From: Desulfobulbus sp.
GTDB lineage: Bacteria; Desulfobacterota; Desulfobulbia; Desulfobulbales; Desulfobulbaceae
DNA length: 64,000 nucleotides
Direction of reading: 5' to 3'
Assembly: GCA_009780825.1 (NCBI GenBank)
Contig: WQZH01000001.1
Span: 310,001-374,000, forward strand
Notes under the pieces: generated by a model
Databases searched by the model: none
The model's input: the letters and a program-made list of their open reading frames with translations, nothing else
Told to the model about the DNA's origin: nothing
Shown: one piece after another, positions 9,043 to 18,122 of the stretch
How positions within the stretch are numbered: the stretch's first letter is position 1
Layout of the letters: every line of letters starts with the position of its first letter
Made by a program: the position numbers and the translations under genes

Positions 9043-10560
9043 TTAGTACCACAGTACAGCCGCAACCTGTTGTTGTTGCTGCCAGTGGTGCAGTTGATCG
9101 ATCAGCGTGCTGACCGAGGTGTGGATCAAGTCGAGGAACGGTTGCGGTCCGAGGCCGATCCAGAAAACAAAAAGCAGAAAAGGTGCAAGCACGACGATCT
9201 CGCGCACGCCAAGATCTTTCAAGTAGGACTGATCCGGATTGGCGGTTCCTCCCCAAACGACTTTTTGCAGCATGCGCAGCATGTAGGCCGCGGCCAGGAC
9301 AGCGCCGGGGATGGCGGCCAGTGCCAAAAATGTATTGTGCTCAAAGGTTCCGGCCAGCACCAGAAATTCGCCAATGAACGAGTTGGTGCCCGGAAAGCCG
9401 AAGGAGGAGAGGGAAAAAAAGGCCAAAAAGGTGACAAACCAGGGCATATATTTCCCCACGCCCGTGGCCAACGCCAGCTCCCGGCTATGGGTCCGCTCGT
9501 AGATCATACCCACGCAGAGGAAGAGCGCCCCTGTGGTGACGCCGTGATTGATCATCTGCAGCATGGCGCCTTCGATCCCCCGGGTGTTGAGGATAAAGAG
9601 ACCCAAGGTGACGAAGCCCATGTGCCCTACCGAGGAGTAGGCAATCAATTTTTTCATGTCCTGCTGGGCAAGCGCGGTGAAGCCGCCATAGAGAATGCCC
9701 GCGATCGACAGCCAAAGGATCGGCTGGGCCAGGAGCATGGTGGCATCCGGGGTGATCGGCAGGCAGAAGCGGAGCATGCCGTAGGTTCCCATCTTCAGCA
9801 ATACCGAAGCCAGGATGACCGACCCGGCGGTCGGCGCCTCGACATGGGCGGCCGGCAACCAGGTATGGAATGGAAACATCGGCACCTTGATGGCAAAGGC
9901 CAGGAAAAAGGCGAGAAAAACCAGAACCTGAAACACGAGCGAATAGGGCTGCCACATCATTTCCGGGATGAAGAAGCTGCCCGACTTGAGATAGAGGGCG
10001 ATGATGGCCACCAGCAGCAGCACCGAGCCGGCCAAGGTGTAGAGGAAAAACTTGATCGAAGCGTATGCCTTGCGCGGCCCACCCCAGACAGCGATCAACA
10101 AATACATGGGAATGAGCATGAACTCCCAGAAAATGTAGAACAGGGCAAAGTCCAAGGCGACAAAGACCCCGATCATGGCGGTCTCCATCGTCAGCAGACA
10201 GAACATGAAGGGCGTCACCCGTTGCTGGATGTACTTCCAGGAGGCCAGGACACAGAACGGCATGATCAGGGTGGTCAGCAGAACCAACAAGATGGAGATA
10301 CCGTCCATGCCGACGATGTAGTTGATGTTCAGCCGGGGAATCCAGGTATAGGCTTCCGCAAACTGATACTTGCTGCTGGCCGGATCAAAGCCGGACAGCA
10401 GCGACAGCGAGCAGATTGCGGTCAGCGAAGTGATGACCAGGGTCCACAGCCGGGCAAAGGTCTCGCCGTGGCAGAAAAGCAGCACCAGCGCTCCGACCAG
10501 CGGCAGGAAGATGAGAAAACTGAGCAGGGGAAAACCTTCTTTGATAAGTAGCAGATCCAT
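9043..10560 (-). CDS. nuoM: Complex I subunit M
   Basis: Antiporter-like proton-pumping subunit of the membrane arm, 505 aa with about 14 helices. The essential residues are visible: Glu in IFWEFMLIP, Lys in FAIKVPMFPFHTWLPAAH, and Lys in ASVLLKMGTYG. Length and motif order match NuoM of other bacteria, and FPGTNSFIGEFLVL is a typical NuoM stretch. It starts 12 bases after the stop of the NuoL-like gene, so the two are co-transcribed and probably translated in series. Confidence 0.96.
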   Translation of the reverse strand: MDLLLIKEGFPLLSFLIFLPLVGALVLLFCHGETFARLWTLVITSLTAICSLSLLSGFDPASSKYQFAEAYTWIPRLNINYIVGMDGISILLVLLTTLIMPFCVLASWKYIQQRVTPFMFCLLTMETAMIGVFVALDFALFYIFWEFMLIPMYLLIAVWGGPRKAYASIKFFLYTLAGSVLLLVAIIALYLKSGSFFIPEMMWQPYSLVFQVLVFLAFFLAFAIKVPMFPFHTWLPAAHVEAPTAGSVILASVLLKMGTYGMLRFCLPITPDATMLLAQPILWLSIAGILYGGFTALAQQDMKKLIAYSSVGHMGFVTLGLFILNTRGIEGAMLQMINHGVTTGALFLCVGMIYERTHSRELALATGVGKYMPWFVTFLAFFSLSSFGFPGTNSFIGEFLVLAGTFEHNTFLALAAIPGAVLAAAYMLRMLQKVVWGGTANPDQSYLKDLGVREIVVLAPFLLFVFWIGLGPQPFLDLIHTSVSTLIDQLHHWQQQQQVAAVLWY

Positions 10561-10572
10561 TCTCTTTTCCCC

Positions 10573-12366
10573 TCAGAGCAACTGGGAGACAACAAAAGTG
10601 ACCAAGACGATCGCAGCGAGCGAAGAAACGTAGAACAGGGCGATCTGAATCTGGCCACTCTGGAGGACGCGCACCTTGCCGCCCAGTGCCCGCACACCGC
10701 GGGCGATACCGTCGACCACCCCGTCGATGGCGTTCCAATCGAACCAGCTCCAGAAACGGCTGACCGTCATCAGGGAGCCGAGTCCAACCACCCGATACGC
10801 CTCGCCCCAAGCGGTGTCGCACCACTGTAGCGGACGTCTGATCAGCCAGAGCAGGGCACGGCCAGCCTGACGGTACAGCCAATCGATGTCGAGACAAATC
10901 CGATCCACCGGTTCCACGTACCGCTTGAGCAAAAAGAAGGCCAGCGCGGCAAAACCGAGCAACTGCAGGGTTTCCATCAGATGATAGACCGTGTGTGGCG
11001 TGTAATCGACCGGATAGGGCAATAGGGCATAGAGGAAGCCGGGCGCGGTCCCCACCAGGATGCACAGGGTGGCGCCCAAGGTCATGGCGATCAACATGTT
11101 CCCCGGAGGGTCGCCCGCCTTCTCCCAGGTGGCCTTGCTGCACCTGTTGCCGCCAAAGAACAGGAAATAGGGCAGCTTGAGGCCGTTGTACATTAAGGTG
11201 CCGGTGGCGCCGAACATCAATAACCAGCCGGCCCAGTTGAGATGGTGCTCAAAACCGGCGGTGATGATCATCGATTTGCTGGCATAGGCGGCAAAGAAAG
11301 GAGCGGCGGAAATCGACAGGCAACCGATCATGGTAAAGAAAAAGGTGGCCGGCATCTTGCCATGCAAGCCGCCCAGTTCGGTGAATTTGGTTTTGCCGGT
11401 CATATACAGGACCGAACCTGTCCCCATGAACAGCAGGCTCTTGTACAGAATGTGGACCACGGCATGGGCCACGGCACCGTTTATGGCCATGTCCGTACCG
11501 ATGCCGATACCGGCGACCATATACCCCACCTGAGAGACGATCGACCAGGCAAGCAGCTTGCGGATGTCATTTTCCATCACCGCGTAGATCACGCCGTACA
11601 GCGCCATGATCACCCCGAGCACCACTAGGATCTCCATGCCGGCACAGGCCCGGGCCAGGGCGTAGACCGCAGTCTTGGTGGTGAAGGCGCAGAGAAAGAC
11701 CGCGCCGTTGAACGATGCCTCGGAATAGGCCTCGGGCAGCCAGGAGTGGAGCGGCACCATGGCGGCGTTGAGGCCGAAGCCGATCATGATCAGCCAGGTG
11801 AAGGGCTCGGGATGGGCAACATCGAGCAGATCAAAGACGATGCTGCCTGTCGCTTGGTAGCGAAGCAGAATTCCGGCCAGAAGGATGATGCCGCCGATGG
11901 TGTGAATGATCAGATAGCGGTAGCCCACTGCCAGCGAATTCGGCCCCCGTCTGAACCAGACGAGAAAGACCGAGGCAAAGGCCATCATTTCCCAGAAGAG
12001 GAAAAGCGTCAGATAATCGCCGCCGTATATGACTCCCAGGGAACCGGCCGCATAGAACCACGCGGCCATGTGCTCACCGGCCCGGTCCACATGCAGCCCA
12101 TAGAGCGTGCCAACCACCGCCATCAGGCTCATGATCAGGGCAAAGACCGAGGAGAGCTTGTCCACCCGGCCGAAAACCACTTGCCAGTCCAGGAAGTTCA
12201 TCAGGCCGTAGTTGTCGGCCGACAAGGTGGTGTTGTACAGTACGGCGAACAGGCCCAGCAGCGGCACCAGGAAAAGATAGGGCCTGCGCAGCGGTCCCCG
12301 GATGAACGGCAGGAGCAGCGCGCCCGCGATCAGGAACGCGGATGGATGGAGAAAGCCGGTGGTCAT
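10573..12366 (-). CDS. nuoL: NuoL-like antiporter subunit with C-terminal lateral-helix region
   Basis: Antiporter-like membrane subunit in the NuoL position. The 597 aa divide into an MrpD/NuoL core of about 14 helices (to about residue 420) and a long C-terminal extension ending in an amphipathic segment and a last helix; VDGIARGVRALGG and VLQSGQIQIALFY resemble the end of NuoL lateral helices. The TM5 Glu is kept (LFLFWEMMAFA). The usual TM7 Lys is replaced by Asn (GFGLNAAMVPLHSWLPEAY), while the TM8 Lys (AFTTKTAVYALA) is present. It overlaps the preceding small gene by 4 bases (ATGA). It could equally be named an MrpD-family subunit; the C-terminus is the reason for the NuoL call. Confidence 0.8.
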   Translation of the reverse strand: MTTGFLHPSAFLIAGALLLPFIRGPLRRPYLFLVPLLGLFAVLYNTTLSADNYGLMNFLDWQVVFGRVDKLSSVFALIMSLMAVVGTLYGLHVDRAGEHMAAWFYAAGSLGVIYGGDYLTLFLFWEMMAFASVFLVWFRRGPNSLAVGYRYLIIHTIGGIILLAGILLRYQATGSIVFDLLDVAHPEPFTWLIMIGFGLNAAMVPLHSWLPEAYSEASFNGAVFLCAFTTKTAVYALARACAGMEILVVLGVIMALYGVIYAVMENDIRKLLAWSIVSQVGYMVAGIGIGTDMAINGAVAHAVVHILYKSLLFMGTGSVLYMTGKTKFTELGGLHGKMPATFFFTMIGCLSISAAPFFAAYASKSMIITAGFEHHLNWAGWLLMFGATGTLMYNGLKLPYFLFFGGNRCSKATWEKAGDPPGNMLIAMTLGATLCILVGTAPGFLYALLPYPVDYTPHTVYHLMETLQLLGFAALAFFLLKRYVEPVDRICLDIDWLYRQAGRALLWLIRRPLQWCDTAWGEAYRVVGLGSLMTVSRFWSWFDWNAIDGVVDGIARGVRALGGKVRVLQSGQIQIALFYVSSLAAIVLVTFVVSQLL

Positions 12367-12638
12367 GCGTCCTCCTCGCAGGGTAAAAGGGTACGGTCAT
12401 ACGCATCGGCCGGGGCCTGAATGCCGGATCGGCCGAACCAGCGAGCAGCCCCGATGATCAGGGCCGCAGCCGCAAAGCCGAACCACGACCAGAAAAAGGG
12501 CACATGCTGCTCGGCCCAGGTATGGGCGTGGTGCGTGTCGATCAACAGCGAGGCTACGGCAATCACTGCCAGCAGCACGACGCAGACCGCCACCACGGTT
12601 TTCATCCTGGCCTTAAGATATGCGATCAGCGTGGTCAT
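12363..12638 (-). CDS. Small two-helix membrane protein embedded in the complex I operon
   Basis: 91 aa. Two transmembrane helices (about residues 13-33 and 47-67) are joined by a short His-rich loop (DTHHAHTW); the tail is acidic (CEEDA). It overlaps the gene before and the gene after by ATGA, so it is translationally coupled on both sides and must be made in step with the antiporter subunits. I know no named family for it; I recall similar small proteins beside MrpD-like genes in related bacteria, but cannot verify this. It is possibly an accessory subunit that packs between antiporter modules (inference). Confidence 0.75.
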   Translation of the reverse strand: MTTLIAYLKARMKTVVAVCVVLLAVIAVASLLIDTHHAHTWAEQHVPFFWSWFGFAAAALIIGAARWFGRSGIQAPADAYDRTLLPCEEDA

Positions 12639-14131
12639 CCTGTCACCATCCAGACGAATTGCATCATGAAATTGGGGTAAATGCCGATGATCACCGAAAC
12701 AGTGACCGCGATCAGCAAGGGAATCAGCATACTCAACGGCGCCTCCTTGATCCCGGTCTCGGCCTGCCCGGCCGGGCGCTTGCCGAAAAAGGCCTTGTAG
12801 GTCACCGGCACGAAATAACCGACATTGAGTACGGTCGAAGCAATGAGAATCAGCAGAATGCCGACCTGGTGCGCCTCCATCGAGCCAACCAGCAAATACC
12901 ACTTAGAAACGAAACCGGCCACAGGCGGCGCGCCGATCATCGAGAGCGAGGCCACGGCAAAGGCGCCAAAGGTGAACGGCATGGTTCTGCCCAGGCCGCT
13001 CATCTCCGAGATATATTTTTTGTGGGCGGCGATGTAGATGGCGCCGGCGCAGAAGAACAGGGTAATCTTGGAAAAGGCGTGATTGACGATGTGGATCAGG
13101 CCGCCCTCAATGGCATGGGGCGTCAACAGCGCCACGCCCAGGATGATGTAGGAAAGCTGGCTGACGGTAGAGTACGCCAGCCGGGCCTTGAGATTGTCCT
13201 TGGACAGGGCGATCATTGAGGCAACGATAATGGTGAAACCGACAAAATAGGCGGTGGGAATACCCAGATTGAGCCGATCCATGGTATCGACGCCAAAAAC
13301 ATAGAGCATGGTGCGGGTAGTGCAGAACACGCCGACCTTGACCACGGCCACCGCATGCAGCAGCGCCGAAACCGGCGTTGGGGCCACCATGGCTCCGGGA
13401 AGCCAGTGATGAAACGGCATAACGCCGTTTTTGGCAAAGCCGAAGATACAGAAGATGTACAGCATGGTCACCATCCAGCCGGAGGCTGAAGCGGGGATGA
13501 TGCCGGTATTGATGTTATGCGGAAAATCCAAGGTGCCGGCCAGGACGTAGATCAGGATCAGGGCCGGCAGGAGGAAAAATTTGGCGGTGGTGGTCAGATA
13601 GACGATGTACTTGCGCGCCCCTTCGTAGGACTCTTCGTCCTGATGATGGGCGACCAGCGGATAGGTGCACACCGAGACGATCTCGTAGAAGAGATAGAGG
13701 GTCAGAAGGTTGTCGGAAAAAGCCACGCCGATGGCCCCGAAGATGGCCAGGGCGAAACAGGCGTTGAACCGGGTCTGACAGGGCTCGTCATGAGCCCGCA
13801 TGTATCCCATGGAATAGAACACGGCGATCACCCACAGCGACGAAGCGACCATGGCGAAGATCATGGAAAAGCCATCGGCGCGCAGGGTGATCGACAATCC
13901 GGGCAGGAGCTGAAAAATCGGATAGACCAGGGTTTTTCCCGCCTTGAGGGCCGGGATGAAGGAGAGGACCATGCACAACAGCAGAACCGAGGCGCTGGCA
14001 GAGACGAACTCGCGCAGGTTCGGGTTGTTTTTCATGGTCATGACTACCAGGCTGCCGAACAACGGGATGATCACCGCCAGCAGCAGGTTGGCGTTTGCGA
14101 CGATGTCGGTGGTGGAGGCAACGAGATCCAT
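12635..14131 (-). CDS. Additional MrpD-like cation/proton antiporter subunit of complex I
   Basis: 498-aa polytopic protein of the MrpD/NuoN/NuoM family, placed between nuoK and the NuoL-like gene. All key charges are present: Glu in LYLFYEIVSV, Lys in FGFAKNGVMPFHHWLPGA, Lys in HAVAVVKVGVF and Lys in FVSKWYLL. The sequence is closer in style to MrpD than to NuoM or NuoN. It makes a fourth antiporter-type subunit in this operon, beyond the usual L, M and N. It ends in an ATGA overlap with the 91-aa gene. It probably forms an extra proton (or sodium) path in an elongated membrane arm; a separate Mrp-like complex is the alternative. Confidence 0.85.
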   Translation of the reverse strand: MDLVASTTDIVANANLLLAVIIPLFGSLVVMTMKNNPNLREFVSASASVLLLCMVLSFIPALKAGKTLVYPIFQLLPGLSITLRADGFSMIFAMVASSLWVIAVFYSMGYMRAHDEPCQTRFNACFALAIFGAIGVAFSDNLLTLYLFYEIVSVCTYPLVAHHQDEESYEGARKYIVYLTTTAKFFLLPALILIYVLAGTLDFPHNINTGIIPASASGWMVTMLYIFCIFGFAKNGVMPFHHWLPGAMVAPTPVSALLHAVAVVKVGVFCTTRTMLYVFGVDTMDRLNLGIPTAYFVGFTIIVASMIALSKDNLKARLAYSTVSQLSYIILGVALLTPHAIEGGLIHIVNHAFSKITLFFCAGAIYIAAHKKYISEMSGLGRTMPFTFGAFAVASLSMIGAPPVAGFVSKWYLLVGSMEAHQVGILLILIASTVLNVGYFVPVTYKAFFGKRPAGQAETGIKEAPLSMLIPLLIAVTVSVIIGIYPNFMMQFVWMVTG

Positions 14132-14146
14132 GGATATTCTCCCCGC

Positions 14147-14473
14147 TTATCCCTGCAGATCGACCAGGTCGTCGGTCTCGATGGACTTGTAATTTCTGTA
14201 GACCGCGATCATGATGCTGACGGCGATGGCCGCCTCGGCGGCGGCAATGGCCATGATGAACAGGGTGAAGATCTGTCCCACCACTGGATTGGGGGCCAGA
14301 AAACGGTTAAAGGCCATGAAGTTGGTGGAGGCTGCGGCCAGGATGAACTCCGAAGAGATCAGCATGCCGATCACCGTGCGACGGGCCACCATGCCGTAGA
14401 CCCCGAAGGCGAACAGCAGGGCGCCGATCACCAGGTAGGTCGACAGACAGTTGCAGAGATTCAGCAGTTGCAT
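14147..14473 (-). CDS. nuoK: Complex I subunit K
   Basis: 108-aa, three-helix subunit at the joint between the quinone module and the antiporter subunits (homologous to MrpC). Conserved glutamates lie in the second and third helices (ISSEFILAAAS and AIAAAEAAIAVS), as in NuoK. It lies 3 bases after nuoJ and 15 bases before the MrpD-like gene. A K-then-D order is also the order MrpC-MrpD of Mrp antiporters, which fits the nature of the next gene. Confidence 0.95.
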   Translation of the reverse strand: MQLLNLCNCLSTYLVIGALLFAFGVYGMVARRTVIGMLISSEFILAAASTNFMAFNRFLAPNPVVGQIFTLFIMAIAAAEAAIAVSIMIAVYRNYKSIETDDLVDLQG

Positions 14474-14476
14474 CGA

Positions 14477-15031
14477 TTAGTTTCTCCCCCTCCGCGCGAG
14501 CACCAGGGCGCCAATGATGGCCAGGAGCAGGACGATGGAAATGAGTTCGAAGACAAAGCCGTGGGTGGTCAGCAGCGACAGCCCCACCGCCTTGATGTCA
14601 AAGGTTCCTTGCCTGGGGAAGACCTGCCACTCGGTTTTCAGTCCGAGCACGGTCAAGGCGGCGAAGATCAGGGCCGCAACGCTGAAGCCCAGCGGACCGG
14701 CTAGGGCGGCGCGGTGTTTCATGCCCGCCGTCTGCTGCTCTTCAGGCGTGGCCATCATGATGCCGAAGGCGATCAGGATGGAAACCGCGCCGACGTAGAT
14801 GAGCAGTTGCATCATGGCCAGAAAGGGGCTGAGCAAAAAGTAATAGACGCCGGCCAAGCCGGTGAAGCAGACGGCCAAGCCGGCAACGGAGCGGACCAGC
14901 CTCCGGGTGCTGACCGCGATCGCCGCGCCGGCCACGACCAGGGCCACAGTGAGCAGAAAAATAATCCCGACCATGCCCTCGGCGGAAAAAAGGGCCGGAG
15001 AACCTGTCGGCTGACAGATTAGCGCTTGCAT
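14477..15031 (-). CDS. nuoJ: Complex I subunit J
   Basis: 184-aa, five-helix membrane subunit next to the quinone site. The third-helix motif MQLLIYVGAVSILIAFGIMM is the NuoJ signature and contains the pi-bulge Tyr-Val-Gly. It overlaps the end of nuoI by 13 bases, which suggests coupled translation. Confidence 0.95.
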   Translation of the reverse strand: MQALICQPTGSPALFSAEGMVGIIFLLTVALVVAGAAIAVSTRRLVRSVAGLAVCFTGLAGVYYFLLSPFLAMMQLLIYVGAVSILIAFGIMMATPEEQQTAGMKHRAALAGPLGFSVAALIFAALTVLGLKTEWQVFPRQGTFDIKAVGLSLLTTHGFVFELISIVLLLAIIGALVLARRGRN

Positions 15032-15471
15032 CTGTTCTGTTCCTCCAGCCTTTTCATCAGATCCATGACGAAGTCATTCTTGTCGAAACTGGCCAAGTTA
15101 TATTCCTTGGAAAACCGCAGGGCATTGAAGTTGCAGCTCTCCACGCAAAAGCCACAGAGGCTGCACTTGGTGAAATCAAGCATATAACTGGTCAGCACCT
15201 TGCCCTTGCCGCCCTCGTTCTTCTTGCCGTCTAAGCTGATGCATGCGGATGAGCAGGCGCGTTGGCACATGCCGCAGACCACGCAGTTGGGCTCGCCGGT
15301 CTCCTCATTGCCGACCAATTCGATATGCCCCCTGAACAGCGGCGTCATGGTCGGTACTTCCCATGGATACTGTTCGGTCACCACCGGCTTAAAGAACTCG
15401 CGGGCGGTGATGGCCAAGCCGGTCACCAGACTTTTACTGCCGGTCACGATATCATGCCAATATCCGCTCAT
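15019..15471 (-). CDS. nuoI: Complex I subunit I, two [4Fe-4S] clusters
   Basis: 150-aa ferredoxin-like subunit that carries electrons to cluster N2. Two motifs of form CxxCxxCxxxC are present (CVVCGMCQRAC and CSLCGFCVESC). The start is ATG 15471 (MSGYW), two bases after the nuoH stop. A much longer open frame continues upstream through nuoH in another phase and is not coding. With NuoE, NuoF and NuoG missing, NuoI together with NuoB is the likely entry point for electrons from ferredoxin or another partner (inference). Confidence 0.95.
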   Translation of the reverse strand: MSGYWHDIVTGSKSLVTGLAITAREFFKPVVTEQYPWEVPTMTPLFRGHIELVGNEETGEPNCVVCGMCQRACSSACISLDGKKNEGGKGKVLTSYMLDFTKCSLCGFCVESCNFNALRFSKEYNLASFDKNDFVMDLMKRLEEQNRCKR

Positions 15472-15473
15472 AC

Positions 15474-16466
15474 TCAGAACACCTTGATGAGGGCTGCCGT
15501 TACCAAGAGATTGGCCAGGGAAAACGGAATCAGTATTTTCCAGGAAAGGTTGAGCAGTCGATAAACCTGGACCCGCGGATAGGTCCAGCGGATCCAGATG
15601 AAGGTAAAGATCAGGACGTAAATCTTGAGCAGGAACCACCAGATGCCGGGAGTCAGGCCAAAGGGGCAGTCCCAGCCGCCGAGAAAGAGGGTCGCGGTCA
15701 GGCAGGCCCCGACCACGATGTTGAGATACTCTCCCATCATGAACAGGCCAAAGCCCATGGAGCCGTATTCGGTCATGAAGCCGGCCACCAGTTCGCTCTC
15801 GGCCTCGGCCATGTCGAAGGGAGCGCGGTTGGTTTCCGCCACTGAGCAGATGAAGAAGATGATGAACGAGATCCACATGGTCAGAAAATGTCCGTTCTCC
15901 ACGCGGAAGATGTTCCAGTGCCAGAATCCTCCCTGCTGATTCAGGGCGATGTCGCGCAGGTTCATCGACCCGGAGATCATCACCACGGTAATCACCGTAA
16001 GCAGCATGGGAATCTCGTAGGCCAGGCTCTGGGAGACCGAACGGGCCGCGGAGATGAGGGCGTACTTGTTGCCCGAGGCCCAGCCGCCGAGCAGAATGGC
16101 GATCATGCCGATCGAGGCCAGGGCGAACAGGAGCAGCACCGAGAGTTCCATGGCCCGGGCGCCGACATTCTCCGCAAATGGGATCACCGCCATGGAGGTG
16201 ATGGCCGGGATCATCGCCAGGATCGGCGCCACCCGGAAGATGATCCCGTCTACGCCCTGGGGCACCAGCAACTGCTTGCTCATCAGCTTGAGGCCATCGG
16301 CCAGAGGCTGGAGCAGACCGGCGAATCCGGCCTCGCACGGTCCGATGCGCCGTTGGATACGAGCCGCCCCCTTGCGCTCGCACCAGCCGAGCCAGGCGGC
16401 GTTGACACCGGCAAAGGCCATAAGTCCCACCAGGTACAGCAGGGCTCGCCATATACTTGTTTCCAT
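15474..16466 (-). CDS. nuoH: Complex I subunit H
   Basis: 330-aa membrane subunit forming the quinone chamber and the heel of the L-shaped enzyme. Motifs seen include WCERKGAARIQRRIGP near residue 30, GWASGNKYALISAAR, and the acidic loop AETNRAPFDMAEAESELVAGF that faces the quinone channel. The length agrees with the family. It begins 15 bases after nuoD and ends 2 bases before nuoI. Confidence 0.97.
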   Translation of the reverse strand: METSIWRALLYLVGLMAFAGVNAAWLGWCERKGAARIQRRIGPCEAGFAGLLQPLADGLKLMSKQLLVPQGVDGIIFRVAPILAMIPAITSMAVIPFAENVGARAMELSVLLLFALASIGMIAILLGGWASGNKYALISAARSVSQSLAYEIPMLLTVITVVMISGSMNLRDIALNQQGGFWHWNIFRVENGHFLTMWISFIIFFICSVAETNRAPFDMAEAESELVAGFMTEYGSMGFGLFMMGEYLNIVVGACLTATLFLGGWDCPFGLTPGIWWFLLKIYVLIFTFIWIRWTYPRVQVYRLLNLSWKILIPFSLANLLVTAALIKVF

Positions 16467-16481
16467 CTTCTCCTCTCCCGG

Positions 16482-17600
16482 TCAGCGGTCGATTTCGGGG
16501 ATGACCAAATCCAGACTGCCCATGAAGGCCAGGGCATCGGCCAGCAACATGCCTTCGGCCACCTCGCCGAACAGGCTCAAGTTGGAAAAGGTCGGCGACC
16601 GCAGCTTGAGCTTGTAGGGGCTCTTGTCGCCGTTGCTGACCAACCGGTATCCGAGCGAACCCCGGGCGGTCTCCACCGCGACATAGTAGTAACCGGCCTC
16701 GGGCTTCAGCACCTTGGGAGCCTTGCCCATCACCGGTCCGCCGGGGAGTTTGTCCAGGGCCTGCTCGATGATCCGCATCGATTGCTCGATTTCATGCATG
16801 CGCACCATGTAGCGGGCCATGGAATCGCCCTCGCCAAAGACCGGCACGTCGAAATCAAATTCCGGGTAGACCGAATAGGGCTCGTTTTTACGGATGTCGT
16901 AGCTGATGCCGGAGCCCCGGGCCACCGGGCCGGTGGCACCGTAACGGCGGCACTGTTCGGCGGTGATGAAACCGATGTCCTTGATCCGTTTGATCAGGAT
17001 GATGTTATGGGTGACCAGATCGTGGTAGAGGCGGGGCAACCGTTCCCGAAGACGCTTGATGATGGCGCGGGTACCCGTGATGAACTCTTGGTCGATGTCA
17101 TTGTAGACGCCGCCAAAACGCATGTAGCAATAGGTCAGGCGGGAACCGGTGACGCGCTCAAGGAGATCGATGATCTGTTCGCGATCGTCAAAGGCGTAGA
17201 GCAAAGGAGAAAAACCGCCCAGATCGAGCAGGAAGGCCGCCCACCACAGCAGATGGCTGGCGATGCGGTTGAGTTCGACAGTGATGACCCGGATATACTC
17301 GGCCCGTTCGGGCACCTCGATGCCGGCGGCCTTCTCCACCACCAGGGCCCAGCCATGGTTGAACGCCAGGGCGTGCAAATAATCCATCCGGGCAGTATTG
17401 GGCATGAATTGGGCAAAGGTGCCGCCTTCGGCCAATTTTTCGTGCATGCGGTGGATGTAGCCCAAGACCGGCTCAGCCTTGACGATGTACTCGCCGTCCA
17501 TGGTGAGTTTGACCCGCAGGACGCCATGGGTGGCAGGATGCTGCGGCCCCAGGTTGAGGACAAAGGTCTCATCGTGTCGCAGATGAACGGGGACGGTCAT
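16482..17600 (-). CDS. nuoD: Complex I 49-kDa-type subunit D
   Basis: 372-aa quinone-reducing subunit related to the large subunit of [NiFe] hydrogenases. NLGPQHPATHGVLR near the N-terminus contains the His of the quinone pocket; YIHRMHEKLAE, TGSRLTYCYMRFGGV and the C-terminal VIPEIDR are family motifs. It overlaps nuoC by 4 bases (ATGA). C and D are separate genes here, unlike the fused nuoCD of E. coli. Confidence 0.97.
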   Translation of the reverse strand: MTVPVHLRHDETFVLNLGPQHPATHGVLRVKLTMDGEYIVKAEPVLGYIHRMHEKLAEGGTFAQFMPNTARMDYLHALAFNHGWALVVEKAAGIEVPERAEYIRVITVELNRIASHLLWWAAFLLDLGGFSPLLYAFDDREQIIDLLERVTGSRLTYCYMRFGGVYNDIDQEFITGTRAIIKRLRERLPRLYHDLVTHNIILIKRIKDIGFITAEQCRRYGATGPVARGSGISYDIRKNEPYSVYPEFDFDVPVFGEGDSMARYMVRMHEIEQSMRIIEQALDKLPGGPVMGKAPKVLKPEAGYYYVAVETARGSLGYRLVSNGDKSPYKLKLRSPTFSNLSLFGEVAEGMLLADALAFMGSLDLVIPEIDR

Positions 17601-18106
17601 GGCATATAGTCCTTGCGAAGGGGATGAAAATCGGCATCCTCCGGGAGGAGTATACGAGTCAGGTTGGGATGTCCCTGAAAATGGATGCCGTAAAAGTCGA
17701 AGGTCTCGCGCTCATGCCAGTCAGCGGCCGGAAAGACACCGAATATGGTCGGGACCGCCGGATCACTGCGGTCTGTCAAGGTGCGGACCATCACCCGGCA
17801 ATGCTCGCCGTCCAGCCGGTTATAGTCGTAGATGACCTCGAATTGGCCCTTGTCCAGCCAGTCGACTCCGGAGATGGACTCCAGGAAGTAGCCTTCGCGA
17901 TCCAGCACGCGCGCCACTTCTACCACCTGGTCAAGACGGCACAAGACATCGAGATGGCTGCCATGCCTGGCTTGGTCTGTGACCAGCACCCCTGCCTCTC
18001 GCGACGCCGCCCCCTGACAGCCCTCCTCTGTCTGCGGCGCGGCAGGGGAAGCCGGTTCGGGAAATAATCCGGCCAAAGCCGCCTGTGTTCGCTCCACCAG
18101 ACCCAT
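17597..18106 (-). CDS. nuoC: Complex I 30-kDa-type subunit C
   Basis: 169-aa structural subunit of the connecting module. The conserved core is ADWHERETFDFYGIHFQGHPNL followed by RILLPEDADFHPLRKDY at the C-terminus. The first 45 residues are a low-complexity, Ala/Pro/Glu-rich stretch that is not part of the usual fold. The gene starts 16 bases after nuoB. Confidence 0.95.
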   Translation of the reverse strand: MGLVERTQAALAGLFPEPASPAAPQTEEGCQGAASREAGVLVTDQARHGSHLDVLCRLDQVVEVARVLDREGYFLESISGVDWLDKGQFEVIYDYNRLDGEHCRVMVRTLTDRSDPAVPTIFGVFPAADWHERETFDFYGIHFQGHPNLTRILLPEDADFHPLRKDYMP

Positions 18107-18122
18107 TGCTCACTCCCCTGTT

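Noticed and set aside
7658-10551. Two long plus-strand frames opposite nuoN and nuoM (462 and 493 codons)
   Set aside because: Mirror frames of GC-rich membrane-protein genes; their translations are charged, His/Gln/Asp-rich and without hydrophobic or conserved parts.
15019-16452. Minus-strand frame that seems to fuse nuoI to 327 extra residues
   Set aside because: The upstream part is an out-of-phase reading of nuoH. nuoI has its own ATG at 15471 just after the nuoH stop.
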